DNA of 64,000 bases. Source: Opitutaceae bacterium (GTDB lineage: Bacteria; Verrucomicrobiota; Verrucomicrobiia; Opitutales; Opitutaceae). Of this stretch, positions 45,140 through 53,083 are shown piece after piece; positions within the stretch are counted from its first letter, which is position 1; each line of letters starts with the position of its first letter. The notes beneath the pieces are model-generated. The model was not told where the DNA came from. It saw only the letters and a program-made list of their open reading frames with translations, and made no database searches. A program made the translations under genes and the position numbers. The stretch is from the NCBI GenBank assembly GCA_019634615.1, contig JAHCAZ010000002.1, positions 175,185 through 239,184 on the forward strand. Reading direction: 5' to 3'.

Positions 45140-45982
45140 TTAGCGCTGGCCGAGGCCGATGCGGCAGTCGTGGTCGGGCCGGGCGGCGGCGGCCTGCTCA
45201 AACTCGCGGTAGGTGGTCTGGCGCTCGGCAAGCAGGTCGAAGTCCACCCGGTGGCCGTCGAACTCGGGGCCGTCCACGCAGGCGAAGAGGGCCTTGCCGT
45301 CCACGCTGACCCGGCAGCCACCGCACATGCCGGTGCCGTCGACCATGAGCGGATTCAGAGAGACGATCGTGCGCACGCCGAGCGGCCGGGTGAGGTTGGC
45401 GACGGCGCGCATCATCGGCACGGGGCCGACGGCATAGACGATGTCGCAGCGACCGGATTTCAAGTAATCGGTCGCCGCCTCGGTCACGAAGCCCTTGCGC
45501 CCGTAGGAACCATCGTCGGTGCAGACCACCACGTCACCGCAGCGGCGCAGTTCGGCCTCGAGGATGACCCACTCGCGGGAGCGTCCGCCGACGATGCTGG
45601 TGACGTTCACGCCCGCCCGGGCAAGGGCCTGCGCGATGGGATGGACCACGGCGGTGCCCACGCCACCGCCGATGCAAAGGGCCCGGCCGGCGGTGATGAG
45701 CTCGGTCGGGTGGCCGAGGGGGCCGGCGATGTCGCGGATCGCCTCGCCCGGCTCGAGGGCGACCAGGTCGCGCGTGCTCTTGCCCACGGCCTGGATGACC
45801 AGCGTGATCGTGCCCGCGGCGGGATCGGAGTCGGCAATCGTCAGCGGGATCCGCTCGGCGCCCTCGCCGCGGCGGACGATCACAAACTGCCCGGCCCGGC
45901 GGATTTCCGCGATGCGGGGCGCCTGGACGTCGAGCCGCGTCACATTGGGGCTCAGTCGGGTCTTGGCGGTGATAAGGTGCAT
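45140..45982 (-). CDS. NfnA-like FAD/NAD-binding iron-sulfur subunit
   Basis: A 280-residue protein of the dihydroorotate-dehydrogenase electron-transfer-subunit family. It has FAD-binding (AGQFVIVRRGEGAERIPLTI), NAD-binding (ALCIGGGVGTAVVHPIAQAL) and a C-terminal [2Fe-2S] region (GTGMCGGCRVSVDGKALFAC). The last has four candidate ligands, although the first may be Asp in Nfn. It precedes the NfnB-like gene by 12 bp. The pair would couple ferredoxin and NADH oxidation to NADP reduction. Annotation as sulfide dehydrogenase subunit B is the alternative. Confidence 0.85.
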   Translation of the reverse strand: MHLITAKTRLSPNVTRLDVQAPRIAEIRRAGQFVIVRRGEGAERIPLTIADSDPAAGTITLVIQAVGKSTRDLVALEPGEAIRDIAGPLGHPTELITAGRALCIGGGVGTAVVHPIAQALARAGVNVTSIVGGRSREWVILEAELRRCGDVVVCTDDGSYGRKGFVTEAATDYLKSGRCDIVYAVGPVPMMRAVANLTRPLGVRTIVSLNPLMVDGTGMCGGCRVSVDGKALFACVDGPEFDGHRVDFDLLAERQTTYREFEQAAAARPDHDCRIGLGQR

Positions 45983-46123
45983 GCGTGTGCCGGCGATCCG
46001 GCCGACCCTACCTTATCCGCGACCGGATAGGCGCTCAATCGCCAACCCGGGTTCATTGGCGGATGTGAGCCCGGCTTCGTCGTTTCGGCGGCTTTGCTAA
46101 TACCTCGCCGCGGTAACTTCTGC

Positions 46124-46195
46124 GTAGCTACGAGCGTGAGCGAGTGGCGTGTGCGCTGCGTCTGCCGTCACCCACTCGCTCACGCTCGTAGCTAC
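46124..46195. repeat. Palindromic repeat family C, copy 6
   Basis: Left arm gtagctacgagcgtgagcga (46124-46147) and right arm 46172-46195 (ctcgctcacgctcgtagcta). It lies between the nfnA-like start and the stop of the OPT transporter gene. It is a near-perfect palindrome. Confidence 0.88.
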
Positions 46196-46218
46196 ACTCC
46201 GGATGCACCCGGGGTGTT

Positions 46219-48168
46219 TCAGCCGCCCAGGAACTGCCGCAGCATCTCGGGACCGTTTTCCCAGAAGACCAGCAGCACGCCCATCAGCGAACCGCCGGCG
46301 ATGATGCCGGAGGCGACGGGCCACGTGAACTCGTCGGACAGCGCCGGGTTTTTCTTTTCGACCCAGCGCCCGATCAGCGCGCCGAGACAGAAGAGCATGC
46401 CGTAGTACCAGTGGAAGGTCCACGCCAGGCCGAAGGCCGCGGGCGACGGCACCCAGCCGGCGTGCTTCTCCGGCAGCCAGCGCGGGAGCAGCACGAGCAC
46501 GATGCCGAGGACGCCGCCGACGGCGATCGACCACACCTTGATGGGCTCGAGCGCGGCCAGGCCCTGGCTCAGCGCGACGGCGACGGCGCGCCAGGTCTGC
46601 GCGGCCGGGGCGGGGAACTGGTCGGAGCCGAGCACCGACGCATTGGGCACCAGCACGCGGAACGCGAACACCGTGGCGATCGTGCCCATGAAGATGCCGG
46701 CGAACTGCGCGAGGAACTGCTTCCGCGGGTTAGCACCGAGGAGGTAGCCGCTCTTGAGGTCGGTGAGCAGGTCGGCCGACGCGATGGCGGCGCTCGACGT
46801 GATGTTGGCGCTCATCAGGTTGACATTCATGTTGCCGGGGCTGACGGCGCCGAAGATGAGCTGCGTGACCTTGCCCATGGCGCCCACGGGGGTCGTGTCG
46901 GTCTCACCGGTCGTGCGGCAGGCGACGAGCGCGAGGAGAAACGTGATGACCACGGCGAGGGCGCTCTGCCAGATCGGCATGTCGAAGGTGACCTTGGCCA
47001 GCCAGCAGATGGCGATGAGGGCGAGGCCCTGCCCGATGAAGAACCACGACATGGGCGTCTCGATGCGGGCGAGCGGGTCGTCGGTCGCGGCGGTGGCGGC
47101 TGACTTGCGGCGGAACATGCGACCGGCCGAGCCGAGCGCGGTGAGGATCGTGCGCCACTGCATGAAGAACGCGAGGAGGCCCGAGGCGACCATGCAGCTC
47201 ACGCCGCCCCAGAGGGTCCATTGCACGATCTCGCGGAAACCCGTGCCCGCGATCGTGCCGTTGCCCTGCAAGATCGGCACGAACACGCCCCAGCACAACG
47301 TACCGCCGAGGAACATGCTCGCGCCGGCGCGCAGGCCCATGAGGGCGCCGCCGGCGAGGAAGATCGGGTCCCAGTGGAAGTAGACCGTGCGGCCCATCCA
47401 GGTCGGGCCAAAGGTCGCGGTGTTCAGCTTGGTGAAGAAGGCGCTCAGGCCGTAGGGTGCGAGCTTCGCGCTGATGAGGTGCAGGCCGTCCGACCAGAAC
47501 TGGCTGACCGCCGCCGCGATGCCGGCGATGGTGAGCGCGCGGGCGGAGCGCACGGCCTTGGCGCCCTCGGAGTAGAGTGTGCGCAGGGTGATGGCGGCGG
47601 CGATGCCGGTGGGGAAGCGCAACTGCTCAGTGTTGATCATCTGCCGCTTCATCGGGATGGCCATCGTCACGCCGAGCACGGCGAGGACGAAGACCCAGGC
47701 GAGCATCTGCCAGACGGGGAGCGACTGGTCGTTGATCATGATGTAGGCCGAGAAGGCCGACACCAGCGTCGTGCCGGTGGAGTAGCCGGCGGCGCTCGCG
47801 GTGGACTGCATGCAGTTGTTCTCGAGGATCGTCATCGGCGTGCGCGCGAGGCCGAGCTTTCGGAACAGGTTCCACGACGTGTACGAGATGATAGCCGCGG
47901 TGATGGCCACGCCGAAGAGCCAGCCGGCCTTGAGGCCGACGTAGAGGTTGGTCAGCGAAAGGACGCCGCCGAGCACGGTGCCCATGAGCACGGCGCGGAG
48001 CGTGAGCTGGGGCATGCGGTCGCCGCGGCCCACGTACACCTTCTCATACCACTGACGCTCGATCTCGGCGGGCGTGCCCTTGAAACCTTCCACGAAAATC
48101 GGGTGGTCGGCGGCATTCTCGGTGACCGGCGCGGGGGCGCCGGCAGGGGTCGGCTGGTTTTGAGCCAT
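46219..48168 (-). CDS. OPT family oligopeptide transporter, paralogue 2
   Basis: A 649-residue OPT protein with ~15 membrane segments. Family-type stretches are LTNLYVGLKAGWLFGVAIT, NNCMQSTASAAGYSTGTTLV and the LLTDLKSGYLLGANPRKQFL loop. It differs from the 596-residue OPT at 38799 and is probably of a separate subgroup. The ATG at 48168 (MAQNQPTPAG) is chosen because 58 residues upstream would translate repeat A4. It is well placed for peptide uptake with the catabolic genes. Confidence 0.92.
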   Translation of the reverse strand: MAQNQPTPAGAPAPVTENAADHPIFVEGFKGTPAEIERQWYEKVYVGRGDRMPQLTLRAVLMGTVLGGVLSLTNLYVGLKAGWLFGVAITAAIISYTSWNLFRKLGLARTPMTILENNCMQSTASAAGYSTGTTLVSAFSAYIMINDQSLPVWQMLAWVFVLAVLGVTMAIPMKRQMINTEQLRFPTGIAAAITLRTLYSEGAKAVRSARALTIAGIAAAVSQFWSDGLHLISAKLAPYGLSAFFTKLNTATFGPTWMGRTVYFHWDPIFLAGGALMGLRAGASMFLGGTLCWGVFVPILQGNGTIAGTGFREIVQWTLWGGVSCMVASGLLAFFMQWRTILTALGSAGRMFRRKSAATAATDDPLARIETPMSWFFIGQGLALIAICWLAKVTFDMPIWQSALAVVITFLLALVACRTTGETDTTPVGAMGKVTQLIFGAVSPGNMNVNLMSANITSSAAIASADLLTDLKSGYLLGANPRKQFLAQFAGIFMGTIATVFAFRVLVPNASVLGSDQFPAPAAQTWRAVAVALSQGLAALEPIKVWSIAVGGVLGIVLVLLPRWLPEKHAGWVPSPAAFGLAWTFHWYYGMLFCLGALIGRWVEKKNPALSDEFTWPVASGIIAGGSLMGVLLVFWENGPEMLRQFLGG

Positions 48169-48292
48169 GAGGAAGAGCGGTGAAGCCGAGCCTGCGGGGC
48201 GACGAAGGCGAGGCAAGAGGCAAGGGGTACGCCGGCCGGAATGATGCTTAAGGCCTATTGAAACCGCGAAGGACGCGGATCGTTTTTGGTAT

Positions 48293-48372
48293 TGGGTAGG
48301 GCCCGGCCTCTGGACGGGCCGCGTTCGGCATCCGCACGCCAAAACGCCCGTCCGGAGGCCGGGCGCTACCCA
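48293..48372. repeat. Palindromic repeat family A, copy 4 (supplies prpD stop)
   Basis: Left arm tgggtagggcccggcctct and right arm ggccgggcgctaccca. The prpD stop codon (48366-48368, minus strand) lies inside the right arm, and the PrpD tail FSG is repeat-encoded. A tract resembling family F/I repeats (aaaccgcgaaggacgcggat) precedes it at 48261. Confidence 0.82.
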
Positions 48373-49844
48373 CTGAACACTGACACGAACTCGTGCACCG
48401 GCATCGCTTCGAGCTTCGCGCGGTCGGCGAACAGCGCCATGAGCTGGTCCGCCTTGGCGGTGCCAAAGTGGCCGGCGAAGGCCGCGTGGGCCTTGCGCTG
48501 CAGGACCGGGATGCCCTCGGCGCGGCGGCGGCGGTGGCCGATGGGGTAGTGGACCTCGACCTTGTCGGTCTTGGTGCCGTCACGAAAGAAGACCTGGACC
48601 GCATTGGCGATCGAGCGCTTGTCGGGGTCGAGGTAATCGCGCGAGTACTGCTTGTCCTCCGCAACCGTCATCTTCGCGCGCAGGGTGTCGATACGCGGGT
48701 CGGCGGCGACCTTGTCCTCGTAATGCTCGGCCGTGAGCCCGCCGAAGATAAGCCCGATGGCCGTCATGTACTGCAGGCAGTGGTCGCGATCGGCCGGGTT
48801 GTGGAGCGGGCCGGACTTGTCGATGATGCGGATGGCCGACTCGTGGGTCGTCAGCTCGACGCGAGCGATGGCATCGAGGCGGTCCTTTACGAGCGGATGT
48901 AGCTTCAGCGCGCACTCGACCGCGGTCTGCGCGTGGAACTCGGCGGGGAACGAGATCTTGAAGAGCACGTTCTCCATCACGTAGCTGCCGAGCGGACGGG
49001 CGAGTTTCACCGGCTGGCCCTTGAACGAGACGTCCTGGAAACCCCAGGTCTTCGCGGAGAGCACGGAGGGATAACCCATCTCGCCAGTGAGCGCGATGAG
49101 CGCGAGGCGCACGGCCCGGCTGGTGGCATCGCCGGCGGCCCAGGACTTGCGCGAGCCGGTGTTGGGCGCGTGGCGGTAGGTGCGCAGCGCCGAACCGTCG
49201 AGCCAGGCGTGCGAGATGGCATTGATCACCTGCTCCCGCGTGCCGCCGAGCAGCGCCGTCGCGACGGCGGTCGAGGCGACGCGCACGAGGAGCACATGGT
49301 CGAGGCCGACGCGGTTGAACGAGTTCTCGAGCGCCAGCACGCCCTGGATCTCGTGGGCTTTGACCATGGCGGTCAGGACGTCGCGCATGGAAATTGCGGA
49401 TTGCGGAGGGCGGATGGCTGATTGGAAGGCTGCGGGTGCCGTGCCGATTGATTGTTGGCGGCTGAGCCAGTCGGCCACCGCGAGGATCGCACCGAGGTTG
49501 TCGGAAGGGTGGCCCCATTCGGCGGCGAGCCAGGTGTCATTGAAGTCGAGCCAGCGGACGAGGGTGCCGATGTTGAACGCGGCCTGCACCGGATCGAGCT
49601 CGTAGGCCGTGCCGGGGACGCGCGCGCCGTGGGCGATGGTGGTGCCGGGGACCACGGGGCCGAGGAGCTTGGTGCAGGCGGGGTAGGCTAGCGCGAGGAT
49701 GCCGCAGGCCAGCGTGTCGGCGAGGCACCAGCGCGCCGTGTCGAGCGCCTCGTCGCTCGTGATGCGGGCGCTGAGCGCGTAATCAGCGAGGTCGACGAGC
49801 AGGGAGTCGGGGGCGGGGCGGACGTTCGAGATGGGGGACGACAT
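48366..49844 (-). CDS. prpD: 2-methylcitrate dehydratase (MmgE/PrpD family)
   Basis: A 492-residue dehydratase of the methylcitrate cycle. Family signatures include [67 protein letters not shown] and [20 protein letters not shown]. Between WLSRQ and [16 protein letters not shown] there is an extra ~20-residue loop ([14 protein letters not shown]) encoded by a repetitive tract at 49391-49426, so a repeat was apparently inserted in frame. The stop is supplied by repeat A4. prpC lies upstream on the same strand across a family F palindrome. Confidence 0.94.
   Translation of the reverse strand: MSSPISNVRPAPDSLLVDLADYALSARITSDEALDTARWCLADTLACGILALAYPACTKLLGPVVPGTTIAHGARVPGTAYELDPVQAAFNIGTLVRWLDFNDTWLAAEWGHPSDNLGAILAVADWLSRQQSIGTAPAAFQSAIRPPQSAISMRDVLTAMVKAHEIQGVLALENSFNRVGLDHVLLVRVASTAVATALLGGTREQVINAISHAWLDGSALRTYRHAPNTGSRKSWAAGDATSRAVRLALIALTGEMGYPSVLSAKTWGFQDVSFKGQPVKLARPLGSYVMENVLFKISFPAEFHAQTAVECALKLHPLVKDRLDAIARVELTTHESAIRIIDKSGPLHNPADRDHCLQYMTAIGLIFGGLTAEHYEDKVAADPRIDTLRAKMTVAEDKQYSRDYLDPDKRSIANAVQVFFRDGTKTDKVEVHYPIGHRRRRAEGIPVLQRKAHAAFAGHFGTAKADQLMALFADRAKLEAMPVHEFVSVFSG
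49391..49426. repeat. Repeat tract inserted in frame within prpD
   Basis: Plus-strand sequence aaattgcggattgcggaggg followed by cggatggctgattgga. It has the ttgcggattg phrase of common intergenic repeats in related genomes (from memory) and codes for the [10 protein letters not shown] stretch in PrpD. It has no other copy in the window. Confidence 0.6.
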
Positions 49845-49856
49845 GGGTGAGGTTTT

Positions 49857-49944
49857 CTTAAGCGCAAAGACGCGAAGATGCTAAGGTATGAGCAAAGGAT
49901 TCTCTTGGGATCGATCTTTGCTGCTTTGCATCTTCGCGCTTAAC
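49857..49944. repeat. Repeat family F palindrome, copy 2 (overlaps prpC stop)
   Basis: The left part cttaagcgcaaagacgcgaa and right part gcatcttcgcgcttaacc pair around a central tct region. The prpC stop codon lies inside the right arm (49940-49942). It occupies the gap between prpC and prpD. Confidence 0.75.
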
Positions 49945-51112
49945 CGCGTGCCGCCAACGGCACAAACGCCCGGTCCTCCGGGCCCGTGTACTGGGCGCTG
50001 GGGCGGATGATCTTGCCGTCGGCGCGCTGCTCGATGACGTGCGCGGCCCAGCCGGCGGTGCGGGCCAGGACGAAGAGCGGGGTGAACATCGCGGTGGGCA
50101 CGCCCAGCTCGTGGTAGGCGACGGCGCTGTACCAGTCGAGGTTGGGGAACATGCGCTTCTCGCGCATCATCACGGCCTCGATGCGCTCGGCCACGGCAAA
50201 GCGGTCGAGGTGGCCGGCCGCGGTGCAGAGTTCGCGGGCGACTTCCTTGACGATGGCATTGCGCGGGTCGGCGACCGTGTAGACCGGGTGGCCGAAGCCG
50301 ATGACGATCTCCTTGCGCGCGAGTCGGGCAAGCAGGTCGGCCTCGGCCTCGTCGGGCGTGCGGTAGCGCTGCTGGATCTCGAAGGCGACTTCGTTGGCGC
50401 CGCCGTGCTTGGGTCCGCGCAGGGCGCCGATCGCCCCGGTGATGCAGCCGTACATCCCGGAACCCGTGCCGGCGATGACGCGCGCGGTGAAGGTCGAGGC
50501 GTTGAACTCATGTTCGGCGTAGAGAATCAGCGACCGGTCGAGCGCCCGCACATGGTCGGGATCGGGCTCGCGGCGGTGCAGGAGGCGCAGGAAATGCGCC
50601 GCGATGGTGGGGTCGTCCGTCTCGACCGCGATGCGTTTGCCGGTCGTGGCGAAGTGATGCCAATAAAGCAGCATCGAAGGAAAACACGCGATCAACGTGT
50701 CGGCGATGCGGCGGGCGACCGCGGGGTCCTTGGGTCCGCTGCCGTCCGGTGCCGACGGCTCGGTATCCATCGCCCCGAGCGCCGAGCAGCCGGTGCGCAG
50801 CACGCCCATCGGGTGCGAGCGCGCGGGCAGCTGCTCGAGGATCGCGCGCAGCGGGGCGGAGAGCCCGCGCAGGCCGGCGAGGCGCATGCGGTAGGCCGTG
50901 AGCTCGGCGCGGTTGGGCAGGCGCTCGTGGATCAGGAGGTGGGCGATCTCCTCGTAAGTGGCGTGGCTGGCCAGGTCGGCGATGTCGTAGCCGCGGTAGT
51001 GCAGGTCGTTGCCGGAGTGGCCGACGGTGCAGATGGCGGTGTTGCCGGCGACGACGCCGGAGAGGGCGACGGACTTCTTGGGCCGGAGGGTGAGCGCGGG
51101 GTCAGGGCTCAT
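49940..51112 (-). CDS. prpC: 2-methylcitrate synthase / citrate synthase family
   Basis: A 390-residue citrate-synthase-fold enzyme that joins propionyl-CoA and oxaloacetate. The catalytic region has [32 protein letters not shown] and [17 protein letters not shown], with [19 protein letters not shown] near the end. The His-His-Asp set is visible (HEF, KHGG, YTVAD). It shows PrpC-like length and neighbours (prpD, prpB) rather than GltA-type. Its stop is in repeat F. An ORF6N gene lies between prpC and prpB. Confidence 0.93.
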   Translation of the reverse strand: MSPDPALTLRPKKSVALSGVVAGNTAICTVGHSGNDLHYRGYDIADLASHATYEEIAHLLIHERLPNRAELTAYRMRLAGLRGLSAPLRAILEQLPARSHPMGVLRTGCSALGAMDTEPSAPDGSGPKDPAVARRIADTLIACFPSMLLYWHHFATTGKRIAVETDDPTIAAHFLRLLHRREPDPDHVRALDRSLILYAEHEFNASTFTARVIAGTGSGMYGCITGAIGALRGPKHGGANEVAFEIQQRYRTPDEAEADLLARLARKEIVIGFGHPVYTVADPRNAIVKEVARELCTAAGHLDRFAVAERIEAVMMREKRMFPNLDWYSAVAYHELGVPTAMFTPLFVLARTAGWAAHVIEQRADGKIIRPSAQYTGPEDRAFVPLAARG

Positions 51113-51246
51113 GGCGGTGTGGGGTTGCGTCGCAGCATCGCATATTGCCGGGCTCCGGCAATGCGAAGGTGCGCCGGTGGCGGCGGGTTACGCCAAATGT
51201 AGGAGCGGCTTTTTGCGGCGAAGGTCAGCAGCGGACGCCCGGAGCC

Positions 51247-51948
51247 TCACGGCTGGCCCTTCGGCCCGTCGGTGAGGTGCGCGTGGAAACCCATTTCGCG
51301 CTTCGGGTGCTCCACTGCTGCTGCCGGCGGATCGAGCAAGGCCATGATCCGTTGCAGGACACCGACGATAGCCGTCTCATGCGTGTCGAGGCGGGCCGTC
51401 AGTTCCTTTTCGAGTGTGGCCAGCTTGCGCGCGAGTTCACGGGTGTCGCTGAGTGCCGCCCGCATCTTCACGAACGCACGCACCACGAAGACGCTCATCT
51501 GCACCGCCTGAGGACTCTTGAGAATGGTGGCGGCCATGATGGCGCCATGCTCGGTGAAGGCGTAGGGCAGGGACTGGAGACCGCGATGACGTTGGGTGGA
51601 ACCGGTCACAATTTGTGACCGGATATTTTCAAGCGATTCATTTTCAGTGAGTTGGAATATGAAGTCGCGTGGGAATTTCTCGCGATTTCGTCGAACCGCC
51701 TGATTTAGGGCCTTGGTTTCGACGCCGTATATCACGGCGAGATCGACATCGAGGATCACGCGCTCGCCGCGGATCGTGCGAATGACGGAGCTGATGGCCG
51801 AATCGGAGCGCCAACGGCGCGGACCATAATAGCCTGGGGCAACGCCCCAGGTAATCGTTTTTTGTTGGTCGGAGGGCTGAAGGCCCGACCCATTGGTACG
51901 GGCTTTCAGCCCTCCGGTTACGGGAAGGATACCCACCCGGGGTTGCAC
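51247..51948 (-). CDS. ORF6N-domain protein between prpB and prpC
   Basis: A ~233-residue protein with an ORF6N DNA-binding-like domain. After a ~50-residue leader come IRGERVILDVDLAVIYGVET, ALNQAVRRNREKFPRDFIFQL and YAFTEHGAIMAATIL, then VQMSVFVVRAFVKMRAAL. The C-terminal part is helical. No start codon is visible just before the conserved domain; the only in-frame ATG (51948) lies inside a palindromic repeat, so the native start may have been displaced or the repeat translated. ORF6N is common in phages and mobile elements. Its place inside the methylcitrate operon suggests insertion. Confidence 0.7.
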   Translation of the reverse strand: MQPRVGILPVTGGLKARTNGSGLQPSDQQKTITWGVAPGYYGPRRWRSDSAISSVIRTIRGERVILDVDLAVIYGVETKALNQAVRRNREKFPRDFIFQLTENESLENIRSQIVTGSTQRHRGLQSLPYAFTEHGAIMAATILKSPQAVQMSVFVVRAFVKMRAALSDTRELARKLATLEKELTARLDTHETAIVGVLQRIMALLDPPAAAVEHPKREMGFHAHLTDGPKGQP

Positions 51949-51963
51949 CCCGGGCTATTATGG
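51824..51963. repeat. Composite palindromic repeat family H
   Basis: The outer arms 51824-51856 (ccataatagcctggggcaac) and 51928-51963 (accccgggctattatgg) enclose inner arms ggagggctgaaggcccg (51871-51887) and cgggctttcagccctcc (51899-51915). It overlaps the 5' end of the ORF6N reading frame. It occurs once here; similar tracts are, from memory, common in related genomes. Confidence 0.82.
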
Positions 51964-52000
51964 GGCGCACCTTTGGTGCACGATCCGTCCCGCTGCGCCG

Positions 52001-52840
52001 TTATTTCGTACCCTTCGGCGGAGTGTAGCCGAGCGTGCTGTAGAGATCGGTCCGCGGCTGCATCTTGGCCACCGCGGTCTGCTGCGTGCCATCGCGGCGG
52101 AGCGTGGTGTAGAAATCGAGGGCGGCGGCGGCCGCCGCGCGCGAGGCGCCGAGGGGGTAGAGGGCGAGGGCGATGCCGACGGAACGCAGTTGCTCGAGCG
52201 TGAACAGAGGCGTCTGGCCGAACTCGGTGAGGTTCGCCAGCACCGGCACGCTCACCGCCGAGGTGAAGGCGCGGTAGTCGTCGAGCGTGTGCAGCGCCTC
52301 CGCGAAGATCATGTCGGCGCCGGCCGCGATGTAGGTCTGCGCCCGCGTGATCGCCGCCGCTACACCCTCGACCGCGGCGGCGTCGGTGCGGGCCATGACC
52401 ACGAAACTCGGGTCTGGCTTGCCCGCCACGGCGGCGCGCACGCGCGCGACCATCTCATTTGTCGGCACGAGATGCTTGCCCGGCAAATGGCCGCACAGTT
52501 TCGCTGGCACCTGATCCTCGATGTGCACTGCGGCGACCCCCACCGCGCCGAGCGCGCGCACGGCGCCGGCGGGATCGTCCCAGCCGGTGTCGATATCGAC
52601 GAGCAGCGGCAGCGGCACGCGCGCCGTGATGCGGCGCGCATCGGTCAACACGTCATCGAGCGTCGTCTGGCCGTTGTCCGGCAGGCCACGCGAGTGGTTC
52701 GCGACCCCGGCGCCGGAGAGATACAAGGCGCGAAATCCCGCCCGCTGCGCCAGCAGCGCGGCGTAGGCATTGATGGCACCGGCAATCTGCAGGGGTCTCT
52801 CCGCGGCCAGCGCGGCACGGAACTGTGCTCCCGGGGTCAT
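52001..52840 (-). CDS. prpB: 2-methylisocitrate lyase (PEP mutase/isocitrate lyase family)
   Basis: A 279-residue lyase that splits 2-methylisocitrate into pyruvate and succinate. Family features are YLSGAGVANHSRGLPDNGQ, LLVDIDTGWDD (Mg-binding Asp), HIEDQVPAKLCGHLPGKHLV (catalytic Cys-Gly-His) and VMARTDA, followed by GADMIFAEAL. The start at 52840 (MTPGAQFRAAL) is used. prpC and prpD follow downstream beyond the ORF6N gene, so the methylcitrate module is complete apart from aconitase and the propionyl-CoA supply. A nested repeat (family I) lies upstream. Confidence 0.92.
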   Translation of the reverse strand: MTPGAQFRAALAAERPLQIAGAINAYAALLAQRAGFRALYLSGAGVANHSRGLPDNGQTTLDDVLTDARRITARVPLPLLVDIDTGWDDPAGAVRALGAVGVAAVHIEDQVPAKLCGHLPGKHLVPTNEMVARVRAAVAGKPDPSFVVMARTDAAAVEGVAAAITRAQTYIAAGADMIFAEALHTLDDYRAFTSAVSVPVLANLTEFGQTPLFTLEQLRSVGIALALYPLGASRAAAAAALDFYTTLRRDGTQQTAVAKMQPRTDLYSTLGYTPPKGTK

Positions 52841-52911
52841 GTGGGGTGGGTGCACGCAGACAAGGCCGGCGACCGCGCAGGGTCAAACGCGGAGAACGGA
52901 GTAGCGGTGAT

Positions 52912-53081
52912 GAAACCGCGAAGGACGCTAAGGAACGCGAAGGCTCTACAATCCTTTAGTCGCGGAAACGCGGAAGGGCGGAAGCGCGGAAAATGCAAAG
53001 GGATCGATTCCGCGTCTCCGCCCTTCCGCGCTTCCGCGATCGGGATTGGCCTTCGCGCTGCTTCGTGCCCTTCGCGGTTCC
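52912..53081. repeat. Nested palindromic repeats (family I) between prpB and heparinase-like gene
   Basis: The outer arms 52912-52943 (gaaaccgcgaaggacgctaa) and 53050-53081 (gtgcccttcgcggttcc) pair, and the inner arms 52960-52993 (tcgcggaaacgcggaagggc) and 53009-53042 (cgcccttccgcgcttccgcg) pair. The interior atgcaaagggatcgat tract is the loop. No gene is visible in the 243-bp gap. Confidence 0.8.
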
Positions 53082-53083
53082 CC

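Noticed and set aside
51247..51948. A complete prophage or integrated element around the ORF6N gene
   Set aside because: The flanking genes are ordinary methylcitrate-cycle genes and no other phage gene or attachment site is visible.
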